From the NCBI GenBank assembly GCA_034520625.1, contig JAXHNI010000008.1:310001-374000 (forward strand): 64,000 bases of DNA. Direction: 5' to 3'. The stretch is from JAANXG01 sp034520625 (GTDB lineage: Bacteria; Pseudomonadota; Gammaproteobacteria; Arenicellales; JAANXG01). The position numbers were made by a program, and so were the translations under genes. Under the pieces are notes generated by a model that did not search any database, was not told the DNA's origin, and worked only from the letters and a program-made list of their open reading frames with translations. Below are positions 18,766 through 27,379 of the stretch, one piece after another (position 1 is the first letter of the stretch; every line of letters begins with the position of its first letter).

Positions 18766-18965
18766 CCTTACCCCCTGCGGGGGCGAGGGAACCCTTCGTT
18801 CGGATGAATGATCGTTTGTCCCCTCACCCTGTCCCTCTCCCCCTTCGGGGGCGAGGGGACCCTTCGTTCGGAGGGCGCAGTCATCCCGACGGCTCCGATC
18901 CTGCTCCCTCCCCCCCACCGGGGGAGAGGGCCGGGGGTGAGGGGAAGAACAATAGATGTGTTCAT
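18766..18965. repeat. Family A two-hairpin element (exonuclease-cysM gap)
   Basis: A truncated half-unit is followed by a full unit. The full unit has GTTTGTCCCCTCACCCTGTC, a CCCTCTCCCCC/GGGGGCGAGGG hairpin, GACCCTTCGTTCGGAG, a variable core of about 25 bases, then a second hairpin (CTCCCTCCCCCC/GGGGGAGAGGG) and GGTGAGGGGAAGAACAATAG. The ends are inverted relative to one another. Other copies are at 23190, 27245, 36748, 37438, 41815, 46332 and 51630. Confidence 0.9.
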
Positions 18966-18966
18966 C

Positions 18967-19890
18967 TCAATCGGGAAATACACCAGTGGAAATATACCGG
19001 TCGCCGCGGTCGCAGACGATGGTGACGATCACGGCGTTCTCCACCTGCTCAGAAAGCGCCAGGGCCGCGGCCATGGCGCCGCCCGAGGACACGCCGCAGA
19101 ATATGCCCTCTTCCCGGGCCATCCGGCGCATGGTTTCCTCGGATTCGTTCTCGGACACGTCAATGACCTGGTCCACCCGTTCCGGCTCGTAGATCTTCGG
19201 TAAGTACGCCTCGGGCCAGCGGCGGATACCGGGGATTGAGTCGCCTTCGATGGGCTGTACGCCGACGATCCGGACAGACTCATCCACCTCCTTGAAGTAG
19301 CGCGAGCAGCCCATGATGGTGCCGGTGGTGCCCATGGAACTGACGAAATGGGTCACGGCGCCGCCGGTATCCCGCCAGATTTCCGGACCGGTGCCGCTGT
19401 AATGCGCCCCCCAGTTGTCCGGATTGGCGAACTGGTCCAGTACGATGCCCTTGCCCTCGTCGCGCATGGCCAGCGCCAGGTCCCGCGCTTCCTCCATGCC
19501 GCCGTCTTTAGAGACGCTGATGATCTCGGCACCGAAGGCCTTCATCACCGCCCGCCGCTCGGCGCTCATGTGCTCGGGCATGATCAGCACCATGTGCAGC
19601 CCGCGCATGGCGGCAGCCATGGCCAGGGCAATGCCGGTGTTGCCGCTGGTGGCCTCGATCAGTGTATCACCCCGTTTGATGTCGCCGCGCTCCTCGGCGC
19701 GCACGATCATATTCAGCGCCGGCCGGTCCTTGACCGAGCCGGCGGGATTGTTGCCCTCGAGCTTCGCCAGGATCCGGTTGCTGGTCCGGCCGGGCATGCG
19801 CTGGAGCGCCACCAGCGGCGTATTGCCGACGAAGTCTTCCAGGCGTCGGGTTGTCAGTTCGCGGGCCTTGTTCACGTCAATGGCTTGCAT
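18967..19890 (-). CDS. cysM: Cysteine synthase B (CysM)
   Basis: A protein of 307 residues from the ATG at 19890; 23 further in-frame residues upstream come from repeat-like sequence and were excluded. It is PLP-dependent O-acetylserine (or thiosulfate-using) sulfhydrylase. The PLP lysine lies in GSVKDRPALNM, phosphate binding in EATSGNTGIALA and SSMGTTGTIMG, and the C-terminal FCGVSSGGAMAA is present. The longer loop and EGDSIPGIRRWP favour CysM over CysK. Confidence 0.93.
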   Translation of the reverse strand: MQAIDVNKARELTTRRLEDFVGNTPLVALQRMPGRTSNRILAKLEGNNPAGSVKDRPALNMIVRAEERGDIKRGDTLIEATSGNTGIALAMAAAMRGLHMVLIMPEHMSAERRAVMKAFGAEIISVSKDGGMEEARDLALAMRDEGKGIVLDQFANPDNWGAHYSGTGPEIWRDTGGAVTHFVSSMGTTGTIMGCSRYFKEVDESVRIVGVQPIEGDSIPGIRRWPEAYLPKIYEPERVDQVIDVSENESEETMRRMAREEGIFCGVSSGGAMAAALALSEQVENAVIVTIVCDRGDRYISTGVFPD

Positions 19891-19902
19891 GTTGAGATGA
19901 GG

Positions 19903-19943
19903 TGATTCGTGATTGGTGACTAGTGACTGGTGACTCGGGCAAA
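19903..19943. repeat. Heptamer array (family D) between recJ and cysM
   Basis: Five consecutive 7-base units (GTGATTC, GTGATTG, GTGACTA, GTGACTG, GTGACTC) sit in the 58-base gap upstream of cysM. Related arrays lie near 46255, 60264, 62070, 62776, 63028 and 63434. Confidence 0.8.
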
Positions 19944-19948
19944 ACTGC

Positions 19949-21691
19949 TCACCGCTCACCGATCACGTGCTCGATAATCAATTGAGCAGACTGCTTCCCA
20001 TTGTAATCGTTCAACGAGAGTCGATACACCGCGTGGATGGCGGACGGCGGATCCGGTACCGTCTCCGAGTCGGGCGGGTTGAAGCAGATGCCGGTGATGA
20101 CCTTTCGGCCGCCCGCCCGGCGCAGTCTGTAACGGATGGATCCGCTGCCCACGGTACGCCGCTCCAACACTTCAAAGGTATCGTCGAATAACGGCTCGGG
20201 AAAACCCTGGCCCCAGGGACCGTGCTGCAGCAGCAGCCTGGCATTGTCCACGGAAATGTCCTCCTCGCCCAGTGCACCGTCTGAGTACACCACCCGCGCC
20301 CGGCTCAAGGTGTCTCCGCCGAACCGGCCGACGTAGTCCGCGAACAGGCCCTGGAACGTCTCCAGCCGATCCGGCCGGAGGCTCAACCCCGCCGCCATGG
20401 CATGCCCGCCGAAACGGTCGATGAGGTCCGGGTGCGCCACGTCGATGGCAGCCAGGACGTCCCGGATATGCACCCCGCTCACCGACCGCGCCGAACCCTT
20501 GAGCTCGGCATCGCCGGCGGGGGCGAAGGCGATGGCCGGGCGCCGGGTGAGCTCGGTCACCCGGCTGGCGATCAGGCCCACCAGCCCCTGGTGCCAGGAT
20601 TCGTCGAACAGCGCGATCCCGTACGGCACCGACTCCAGGGACATGGCGGCCACCACCTGCTCCGCCTGCTGCACCATGTCCGACTGCATTTCCCGGCGCT
20701 TGCGGTTGATGTCGTCGAGCTCCCCCGCCAGGCGCCGGGCGTGGTCCATATCCTCCGACATCAGGCATTCGATGCCCACCGTCATGTCCTCCAGCCGGCC
20801 CGCCGCATTCAGGCGCGGCGCGACGCTGAAGCCGAGATCGCGGCTGCCGAGGTTGGCCGGATCCCGCCCCGCCACCTCCAGCAGCGCGTGGATGCCGGGC
20901 CTAGTGCGGCCGCTCCGGATCCGGGCCAGACCCTGGGCCACCAGGATGCGGTTGTTACGGTCCAGGGCCACCATGTCGGCCACAGTCCCCAGCGCGACGA
21001 GATCCAGGTACTCGGCCAGGTTGGGCTCCGTTACGTTCTCCTGCTGAAACCAGCCGGCATTGCGCAGCCGGCCTCGTAGCGCCATCATCACATAGAAGAT
21101 CACACCGACACCGGCCAGGCTCTTGCTGGCGAACCCATCACCGTGATTGTTGGGATTGACGATGGCGTCGGCCTGGGGCAGCGATTCGCCCGGAAGGTGG
21201 TGGTCGGTAATGATGGTGGTAATGCCGAGCTGCTGGGCGGCGAGGACGCCGGCGTGGCTGCCGATCCCGTTGTCCACGGTGATCAGAACATCCGGCTCGC
21301 TGGAACCGGCGGCGACGCCCACGATCTCCGGCGACAGGCCATAGCCGAAGTCGAAGCGGTTCGGCACCAGATAATCCACCCGGGTCGCCCCCATGGCGCG
21401 CAGGGCGCCGACCCCCAGCGCGCAGCTGGTGGCGCCGTCCGCGTCGAAGTCGCCGATGAAGGTGATCTGGGCATCCGCCATCACCGCTTCCTCGAGTATA
21501 TCCAGCGCCGCTTCGAGCCCGGACAGGTCCCCGGGCCGGGCGAGACTCTTGAGGGCGTAGTCCAGGTCGTGGTCCCGGGTAACGTTCCGCGCCGCGTACA
21601 CCCGGGCCAGCCACTCCGGCAGGCCCGACAGCGACGCGGGCGCGACCGGCCGGCGCTGGAGCTCGATGGGCGACGGACTTCGTTTGCTCAT
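19949..21691 (-). CDS. recJ: Single-strand-specific 5'-3' exonuclease RecJ
   Basis: A protein of 580 residues from the ATG at 21691, chosen over a 40-residue-longer frame because it overlaps the upstream stop (ATGA). DHH-family metal motifs are visible: GDFDADGATSCALG, TVDNGIGSH and the signature ITDHHLPGE. The DHHA1 part contains SARSVSGVHIRDVL and RFGGHAMAAGLSL. RecJ degrades 5' ssDNA ends in RecFOR recombination, mismatch repair and base-excision repair. Its coupling to the rpfE-like gene resembles the recJ-rpfE pair of Xanthomonas. Confidence 0.95.
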   Translation of the reverse strand: MSKRSPSPIELQRRPVAPASLSGLPEWLARVYAARNVTRDHDLDYALKSLARPGDLSGLEAALDILEEAVMADAQITFIGDFDADGATSCALGVGALRAMGATRVDYLVPNRFDFGYGLSPEIVGVAAGSSEPDVLITVDNGIGSHAGVLAAQQLGITTIITDHHLPGESLPQADAIVNPNNHGDGFASKSLAGVGVIFYVMMALRGRLRNAGWFQQENVTEPNLAEYLDLVALGTVADMVALDRNNRILVAQGLARIRSGRTRPGIHALLEVAGRDPANLGSRDLGFSVAPRLNAAGRLEDMTVGIECLMSEDMDHARRLAGELDDINRKRREMQSDMVQQAEQVVAAMSLESVPYGIALFDESWHQGLVGLIASRVTELTRRPAIAFAPAGDAELKGSARSVSGVHIRDVLAAIDVAHPDLIDRFGGHAMAAGLSLRPDRLETFQGLFADYVGRFGGDTLSRARVVYSDGALGEEDISVDNARLLLQHGPWGQGFPEPLFDDTFEVLERRTVGSGSIRYRLRRAGGRKVITGICFNPPDSETVPDPPSAIHAVYRLSLNDYNGKQSAQLIIEHVIGER

Positions 21692-22608
21692 CGCCACGGC
21701 AGCCAGGAACGGGTATGGCGGGATTCGATGTTGAGTTCGCCGTATCCCGGATCGATGAGCTGCAGCCGCTCGATGTCGCCGCGGCGCAGTGCTTGGGCCC
21801 ACGCGTCCCACTGCGCCTCGGAAGGAAATCCGGCCCCTCCGGCAGCGCCCGCGCCGGCGTATACCCAGAGTGTGCCGGCTTCGGTCATATCCGCTTCGGC
21901 ATCCGGCGACTCCCCCAGCCAGGAGGTCGCCAGTCCCGCCCTGCGGCCGATGCCCAGGGCCACCGGGTCGTTGGTCGCCACCCGCCGCCAGCCTTCGACC
22001 CGGATTTCAGGCAAGCGCCCGCCGCCCCAGAGCCACAGGCTGTTGATCGGCGGCCGGCCGGCGGCTTCCCGATCCCGGTTGGTTTTCGAATCGAACAGGA
22101 TCATCTGCAGCTCGTTCAATGTGCTCAGCCAGGCCATGGCATCCGCCCCGCGCGGCAGGTGGTCGTTGATGTCCTGGCCCATTACGGTGCGCAGCGCCGT
22201 GGTCTCGATGTCCGGAGTCTCCCCGGTGATGATGAACCACATGGCGTCGCCGGTTCGCTCGAGACGCCACTGGGGATAGTACTCCCGGAGCAGGGCAATG
22301 AGGTCCGACGCCTCTTCGTCGCTCAGCTCGAAATCCCCCCCGGCCATGAGGATGAGCTGCTCCCGCCGCGCATGCAGGTGGACGGGATAGGCGAACAGGC
22401 AATAGCCCTCGGGATCGCTTCCGCTTATGCCCAGGTAGTGCAGCGGCGCCAGGGCGAGATCCGCCTCCTCCACCCCGAATGCCCGGGCCAGCAACTCGGC
22501 CTCGTCGAGGGCCGGGAGCTCGCGGAAGGCGCCGCGCTTCCGCCACCGCCGCGGCGAGTCCCTGACGACTCCCGGCGCCAGGATCCCGATTCTTGTTTCC
22601 TCCGGCAT
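21688..22608 (-). CDS. RpfE-like (COG4255 type) protein of unknown activity
   Basis: A protein of 306 residues. The family hallmark NELQMILFDSKTNRDREAAG followed by PINSLWLWGGGRLP is present, as in RpfE-type regulatory proteins and their annotated relatives (sometimes called cofactor-independent phosphoglycerate mutase-like). No catalytic residue can be named with confidence. It lies between gspM (1-base overlap) and recJ (4-base overlap). In Xanthomonas rpfE sits beside recJ in the cluster for diffusible-signal regulation of secreted enzymes; a link to type II secretion here is inferred from position only. Confidence 0.8.
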   Translation of the reverse strand: MPEETRIGILAPGVVRDSPRRWRKRGAFRELPALDEAELLARAFGVEEADLALAPLHYLGISGSDPEGYCLFAYPVHLHARREQLILMAGGDFELSDEEASDLIALLREYYPQWRLERTGDAMWFIITGETPDIETTALRTVMGQDINDHLPRGADAMAWLSTLNELQMILFDSKTNRDREAAGRPPINSLWLWGGGRLPEIRVEGWRRVATNDPVALGIGRRAGLATSWLGESPDAEADMTEAGTLWVYAGAGAAGGAGFPSEAQWDAWAQALRRGDIERLQLIDPGYGELNIESRHTRSWLPWR

Positions 22609-23093
22609 CAGCGCTGGAGCGTGGTGCGTATGCCGACAAGGTTCTCACCGGATCGGTCGATGTTCGCTTCGGCGACCGCGATACCGCTTCGATTCAGCTC
22701 GCCCACCCACAGCAGCCAGCGGTCGAAAGCGACGTTGTCGATCCACACCCGCACCTGGCTCGGCTCGTCGCCGGGGCTCATGCGCGTGATGGCCTCGCGC
22801 ATCTCCGCGTCGTTGGCACTGCGTTCCACCAGGGTGAGCAGGGGCAGCTCCGAATCCGGGGCCGCACCATCCGGGCGTTCGGTCATCGACTCGATCCGCG
22901 CCGCCTGCGCCTGCATCCAGGCCAGGGTCTGCTGCTTCTCGGGCACCTGGGCCCGCAGCCGCTCCAGTTCCATCTGCCAGGGCTGCCAGACCAGGGCATA
23001 CAGAAGAATCAGCACGGCCGCCGCGCCGCCGAAGACGACGATGAGGCGTTCGCGCGTCGACAGGCCCGCCAGTTGCTCGGTCAGGGCGTTCAT
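22608..23093 (-). CDS. gspM: Type II secretion protein GspM
   Basis: A protein of 161 residues. The short cytoplasmic N-terminus (MNALTEQLAGLSTRERLIV) and one membrane span (FGGAAAVLILLYALVWQPW) are followed by a coiled coil (about 40-75) and a small periplasmic ferredoxin-like domain with VAFDRWLLWVGELNRSGI. It pairs with GspL in the inner-membrane platform. It is separated from gspL by a 412-base repeat block, although the other gsp genes overlap or nearly touch. Confidence 0.9.
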   Translation of the reverse strand: MNALTEQLAGLSTRERLIVVFGGAAAVLILLYALVWQPWQMELERLRAQVPEKQQTLAWMQAQAARIESMTERPDGAAPDSELPLLTLVERSANDAEMREAITRMSPGDEPSQVRVWIDNVAFDRWLLWVGELNRSGIAVAEANIDRSGENLVGIRTTLQR

Positions 23094-23189
23094 GACGGGA
23101 CCTCGGTAAAGGGCTTCACCGTCCAGGGTCGAAGGACCAGGTGATGGGTTGGATAACCATTCATCGATAATCGAGCAGGTACACTTCTA

Positions 23190-23492
23190 TTGTATTTCCC
23201 CTCACCCTGTCCCTCTCCCCCTGCGGGGGCGAGGGGACCCTTCGTTCGGAGGCCGTACTGTATCAATCGCCCTGATCCTGCTCCCTCTCCCCCGGAGGGG
23301 GAGAGGGCTGGGGTGAGGGGAGGAATAATAGACGTGTTCAACAACGGTTCGGTTAAATGATTGTTTGTCCCCTCACCCTGTCCCTCTTCCCTTGCGGGGG
23401 CGAGGGGACCCTTCGTTTGCGGCCGCAGCTTGTCATCCGCCCGGGTCCCGCTCCCTCTCCGCCTCCGGGGGAGAGGGGAAAGACAATCACCA
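23190..23492. repeat. Family A tandem elements inside the gsp operon (gspL-gspM gap)
   Basis: This block holds about one and a half two-hairpin units. It begins CCCCTCACCCTGTCCCTC, continues GACCCTTCGTTCGGAGGCC with a variable core, then CTCCCTCTCCCCC/GGGGGAGAGGG, AATAATAGACGTGTTCA, and a second CCCTCACC/CTTCGTTT copy. No gene lies in 23094-23505. Hairpins of this size inside an operon could change mRNA stability or attenuate gspM-recJ. Confidence 0.9.
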
Positions 23493-23505
23493 CTCACATG
23501 CTTCG

Positions 23506-24693
23506 TCATCCTGCCCTCAGATTGAGCCGGAAACGGCCGTTGACGCTGTTCTCCATCGAGCCGGACGACACCAGCTCCACGCTTACCCGGGAATCCTCCG
23601 CGAGCCGCTGCTGGAGCTCATCGAGGGCCTGGAAATCACGGGTGGTACAGGTCACCAGCAGCGCGGCGTTCCGGTAGGTGATCTCTTCCACCGTAGCGCT
23701 GCTGCCGGGGATGGCGTCGGCCACCACGGACAACAGCACCAGGAAACCACTGCCGGTGGCCTGGCCTTCCATTGCCGCCAGGCGCTGCTCCATCTGGGCC
23801 CTGGGATTCACGACCCGGGTAATGTCCGGAAATGCCTGGGTGAGCGCAGCCTCGATCCTGGCATCCAATTCGGATTCCTTCGCCTGGAGCGTGAAGTAGT
23901 CGAACGCATCGACGCCCACCCGGATCAGGATCGCCAGGCCGAACAGCACCGCCGCTGCGGTCATCCAGCGCCGCGACACCAGGGTATCGGTACTGTCGCC
24001 GCCGTGGCAGAGGAGATCCGCCTGCTCGGGCACCTGGTGGCCGTGCTGGAGCCATTCCGGGAAGCTCCGGCCGATACGCCATTCGCTCACCGTATCGCCG
24101 CCGCGTTCAATAAGGTGGCGGGCATGGTCCGGGTTGTTCACGGCCACCGGCATACCGGCATGGCCGGCGTCCTCCCACCACAGGTCCAGCTCCTGCTCGT
24201 CAATCACCAGGCCGTCCAGCTCCCCCGTGCGGACCACCACCCTCCCCTCGCCGTCGGCGGCCACCGTACAGCGGCCGCGGGTGTGAAACGGCAGCAGCAG
24301 ATAGTCCGGCACCAGCGCGTCGACGCGGTCCGGGAAATCGGCCAGCGCCGCCTGCCATTCCGCCACGGCCTCCCGCGACATGACCGCCACCTTGGAGACG
24401 CCGCCGCGTACCCACTGGAGCAGCCGGAACTCGAGGTCCTCGACGCTGCTGGCCAGCGATTCCTCCAGCATGTAGGGCACCGCGGCAGCCGCTTTGGCCC
24501 GGCTGCGCGCCGGGATGCGCAGGGAGTGCAGGGTCACCAGCTCGCCGGGCACGACGCCCACGCGCCGGGTGATGCGGCGGTGGCGAACGGGGATATGGGC
24601 GAGGGAATCCGCCATACCGTCCTCCAGCACGCGGTTGCGCCGGTCGACGATGACCCAGCGATGCGGCGCCGGGAGAGAAAAATACAGGATCAC
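23506..24693 (-). CDS. gspL: Type II secretion protein GspL
   Basis: A protein of 395 residues. The cytoplasmic actin-like domain (residues 1-240; PYMLEESLASSVEDLEF is characteristic) binds GspE. A single membrane span (RRWMTAAAVLFGLAILIRV, about 243-261) and a periplasmic ferredoxin-like domain follow. The start overlaps the gspK stop (24690). Confidence 0.9.
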   Translation of the reverse strand: MILYFSLPAPHRWVIVDRRNRVLEDGMADSLAHIPVRHRRITRRVGVVPGELVTLHSLRIPARSRAKAAAAVPYMLEESLASSVEDLEFRLLQWVRGGVSKVAVMSREAVAEWQAALADFPDRVDALVPDYLLLPFHTRGRCTVAADGEGRVVVRTGELDGLVIDEQELDLWWEDAGHAGMPVAVNNPDHARHLIERGGDTVSEWRIGRSFPEWLQHGHQVPEQADLLCHGGDSTDTLVSRRWMTAAAVLFGLAILIRVGVDAFDYFTLQAKESELDARIEAALTQAFPDITRVVNPRAQMEQRLAAMEGQATGSGFLVLLSVVADAIPGSSATVEEITYRNAALLVTCTTRDFQALDELQQRLAEDSRVSVELVSSGSMENSVNGRFRLNLRAG

Positions 24694-25637
24694 GATACGC
24701 CCCGCCGCCGTTGTATCACACTGGCCTGCCGGGTATCCGCCGGGCGCGCGATCACGCTGTACAGCACGGTGGCGTATCGACCGTGGTCCACGCGGCTTTG
24801 CACTTCGAAGTATTCACTGCGTACCGATATCATGTCTTCCGCCGCTTCCCACTGACCCGCCAGCTCGGTCCGGGCCAGGAACACGTTGACGTCGGCGTAG
24901 CCGTCCTCGCCGCGTGCGCTGATGAGCGCGGCGGCGCGGCCCTCGTCAAGGATGTCCGGCGTGAGAATGCGCAGCACCTCGGGCGTCGCCGTGTTCACGT
25001 TGATTCGCGCATCCGAAACCGGCAGGGCCGTAACGTGCGGCCGCAGTGCCGCCAGGGCCTCGGGTGTCACGCCCCGGACCCACGCCAGCTCGCTTACTTC
25101 TACCATGGGCCGGTTCGCGGCGCGATACGAGGGCGACATCAACTGGTACTCGGCGTCCTCGGCGCCGTAGTGCCCGCTGACATTGATATCCGCGTCCACC
25201 CAGTCCACTACCGCGTCCGCCAGGCCGGGATCGAGATCCAGGACCGTCAGCAGCCGCCGGAACGCCGGGTACCAGACCTCGTCCCGGCCGCCGGCCAGGT
25301 TGTTGAGGTTGAACCGGCCCTGGAGGTCCTGGATGCCGGAGCGCAGCACGGCGGTGTCCCCCTCCCGCAGAACCGGGACGTCGGTAGCCCAGGCCTCCCC
25401 GGCATGATCGGTACGATTGTCCCGCGCATCCGATTCCAGCGTTTTGCGCGCCCACTGCTCGGCATAGACGGCAATATGGAAGCCCTGCTCCGAGTCCTGC
25501 TGGTTGGACACGCGCCGTATGGACAGGTATTCGTCTTCCACCATGTACACCACCAGGGTGGTCAGCAGCACCATGATGAACATCACGGTGAGCAGGGCCA
25601 CGCCCCGGGCCCGCCGATGTGGCGCCATGATGTTCAT
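24690..25637 (-). CDS. gspK: Type II secretion minor pseudopilin GspK
   Basis: A protein of 315 residues from the ATG at 25637, which overlaps the gspJ stop (ATGA). The prepilin leader MNIMAPHRRARG is cleaved before VALLTVMFIMVLLTTLVVYM; as usual for GspK, the Glu at +5 is missing. The large alpha domain contains INVNTATPEVLRIL, the helix-hairpin-like signature of the family. It caps the pseudopilus tip with GspI and GspJ. Confidence 0.92.
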   Translation of the reverse strand: MNIMAPHRRARGVALLTVMFIMVLLTTLVVYMVEDEYLSIRRVSNQQDSEQGFHIAVYAEQWARKTLESDARDNRTDHAGEAWATDVPVLREGDTAVLRSGIQDLQGRFNLNNLAGGRDEVWYPAFRRLLTVLDLDPGLADAVVDWVDADINVSGHYGAEDAEYQLMSPSYRAANRPMVEVSELAWVRGVTPEALAALRPHVTALPVSDARINVNTATPEVLRILTPDILDEGRAAALISARGEDGYADVNVFLARTELAGQWEAAEDMISVRSEYFEVQSRVDHGRYATVLYSVIARPADTRQASVIQRRRGVS

Positions 25638-26251
25638 TGGCCGCCCGCCACCTCGAAGATTCGCTGATACTGGCCCCGCCCCGCCGGCAGCACGGTCACT
25701 TCCACCCCCGCGGGGAGCGCGTCGCCCCCCGTCCATTCGCTGTCGGCGCGAAGCTCGTCGCCGTCGTCAAAGCCGAAGAACCGGAAGCCGATGTCGTCAA
25801 TATTTTCCATCACGCGGCGCGAATACCCCTCGCTGTCGATGTCCCGGTCCAGTACCCGCCAGGACACGCGATGCAGCACACCGTCGGTCAGGCGCCAGGC
25901 CACCCGGGTGACGCGCTGCACCCCCGCCCCCACCGGCGCCGGCCGGACCGTGGTGAGGCGCAGGCGCTCGCCGGCCGCCAGGGGCAGGTCCCCGCCGCCG
26001 GTGAATGCGGGCTCCCCGTCCCCGTATTCGTCACGAACGGGCCTGTTCACGGCGTAGCGCAAGTCCTGTTCCAGGAGCACGAACATGGTCTGCAGTGCCC
26101 TGAGCCTTTCATCCTCGCGGTTCAGGTGCGCGCGGGCATCAAGAAAATTATTCAATGCAGAGTAACTGATTGCCGCGATGATGGCGAATATCGCGATGGA
26201 CACGACCATTTCCAGAAGCGTGAATCCGCGGCTGTTGCGGGCCGCACGCAT
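25634..26251 (-). CDS. gspJ: Type II secretion minor pseudopilin GspJ
   Basis: A protein of 205 residues. The leader MRAARNSRG is followed by FTLLEMVVSIAIFAIIAAISY, with the expected Glu at +5. The globular part has the family RLRALQTMFVLLEQDLR and a C-terminal strand region ending in RIFEVAGG. It forms the pseudopilus tip with GspI and GspK. It begins one base inside the gspI stop region. Confidence 0.92.
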   Translation of the reverse strand: MRAARNSRGFTLLEMVVSIAIFAIIAAISYSALNNFLDARAHLNREDERLRALQTMFVLLEQDLRYAVNRPVRDEYGDGEPAFTGGGDLPLAAGERLRLTTVRPAPVGAGVQRVTRVAWRLTDGVLHRVSWRVLDRDIDSEGYSRRVMENIDDIGFRFFGFDDGDELRADSEWTGGDALPAGVEVTVLPAGRGQYQRIFEVAGGQ

Positions 26252-26778
26252 CAGGTGTTCTCCGCCTCGCCGGACTCGTCCGGCGCTTCCCCGCCCGCCG
26301 GCGGCTCATCCTCCCCGGGCAGCGGCACGCCGCCCTCGTCTTCCTGCGGCAGCTCCTGGTCCACCTCGCCTTCGCCGGCTTCCGGGCCGCCGCCCAGCTC
26401 CGCCGCGCCGCGGTATCGCGCTACATAGCCGTATGCCTCGAATTCCCGCTCGTCGCGATCCGCGTCCGTGTACACCGCGATGTCGACGCGGCGCAGATCC
26501 TCATCCGGGGTGCCGCTCACCGTCTGGGTCAGGTACCAGGTCCGGCCGCCCATGGAACGCACCATATCGACGCTCCCCGGCGCCGGCCAGGCGCGCGTGA
26601 TCCGCAGCTCCGACAACCGGTTGCCGGCGACCCATACCGCCAGCATCCGCTCCCGGGTCTCGGCTGCCGCCGTCGCCGCCCCGCCGGTGGCCTTGGCCAC
26701 GGCGGCGATCCCCAAAACCGCGATGGCCAGGGCAATGATGATCTCCAGCAGCGTGAAACCGCGTTCAGCCCGTGGCAT
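26251..26778 (-). CDS. gspI: Type II secretion minor pseudopilin GspI with long acidic tail
   Basis: A protein of 175 residues from the ATG at 26778, which gives the prepilin leader MPRAERG followed by FTLLEIIIALAIAVLGIAAV. The core (LSELRITRAWP, WYLTQTVSGTPDEDLRRVDI) is typical GspI of about 125 residues. It is followed by roughly 45 extra residues rich in Glu, Asp, Pro and Gly (EAGEGEVDQELPQEDEGG onward) with no hydrophobic content. This tail is unusual and probably disordered. The start lies inside the gspH 3' end. Confidence 0.9.
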   Translation of the reverse strand: MPRAERGFTLLEIIIALAIAVLGIAAVAKATGGAATAAAETRERMLAVWVAGNRLSELRITRAWPAPGSVDMVRSMGGRTWYLTQTVSGTPDEDLRRVDIAVYTDADRDEREFEAYGYVARYRGAAELGGGPEAGEGEVDQELPQEDEGGVPLPGEDEPPAGGEAPDESGEAENT

Positions 26779-27325
26779 CGGTTTCCAGGGCGACGACGAC
26801 ATTGTGGGCTTCGTCGACGCTCACCTTGTAGGTGCGGCTGTCGCCGCGGACAGTGAATATGAACGGCGTGATGACCCCCAGCCCCTCGATCACCAGCAGG
26901 CCACCTGATCCGGGATCGCTGGACGCCTCAAACTCCAGATCCACATTCTCGGGAAGCTCCCGGCGGCGGAACACGTCGTCGTGCTTTACCTGTGTCCACT
27001 CCTGCGCGTACTGGAGGAAGGTGTAGGAGCGGGCGACCGGATCCACCTGCACCGCGAACGGCCGCCCGGACAGGATGCTCTCGTCCCGGGCATGCTCGAC
27101 GAGCCGCGCGAACCGCCGCGCCTCGAGCTCGGCGACGTCGTCGCTGCCGCGGTCGAGACGCACCACCGCGTAAGTGGCGCTGATGGCGATCAGGATGACC
27201 ACCACCATGATTTCCAGGAGGGTGAAGCCCGATTGGTCGGAGGAATGATTGTTTGTCCCCTCACCCTGTCCCTCTCCCCCTGCGGGGGCGAGGGGACTCT
27301 GCGTTCGGAGGTCGTGCTGTATCAC
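26765..27325 (-). CDS. gspH: Type II secretion pseudopilin GspH with repeat-derived leader
   Basis: The mature part is clear: GFTLLEIMVVVILIAISATYAVVRL, then a GspH globular domain ending in ALETDATG. No ATG, GTG or TTG lies in frame between this and the upstream repeat. The only start is the GTG at 27325, inside a family A element, preceded by AGGA ten bases earlier. The resulting 33-residue leader (with PLAPAGGEGQGEGTNNHSS) is translated repeat and lacks the usual basic short prepilin leader. The gene may be active with an odd leader, poorly expressed, or decaying. Confidence 0.8.
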   Translation of the reverse strand: MIQHDLRTQSPLAPAGGEGQGEGTNNHSSDQSGFTLLEIMVVVILIAISATYAVVRLDRGSDDVAELEARRFARLVEHARDESILSGRPFAVQVDPVARSYTFLQYAQEWTQVKHDDVFRRRELPENVDLEFEASSDPGSGGLLVIEGLGVITPFIFTVRGDSRTYKVSVDEAHNVVVALETDATG

Positions 27326-27379
27326 TCGATTCGTTCCTGCTCCCTCTCCCCCACCGGGGGCGAGGGGACCCTGCGTTCG
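27245..27379. repeat. Family A element between gspG and gspH
   Basis: One full two-hairpin unit: GATTGTTTGTCCCCTCACCC, CCCTCTCCCCC/GGGGGCGAGGG, GACTCTGCGTTCGGAGG, a variable core, CTCCCTCTCCCCC/GGGGGCGAGGG and GACCCTGCGTTCG. It starts one base after the gspG stop and runs into the coding frame of gspH, replacing the region where the gspH start should be. Confidence 0.9.

Noticed and set aside
18808..19203. Repeat block as a possible CRISPR array
   Set aside because: The units are not regularly spaced direct repeats with unique spacers; they are inverted hairpins with a diverged core. No cas genes are present.
23090..23509. Minus-strand frame of 139 codons between gspL and gspM
   Set aside because: Translated family A repeats only (repeated TKGPLAPA strings).
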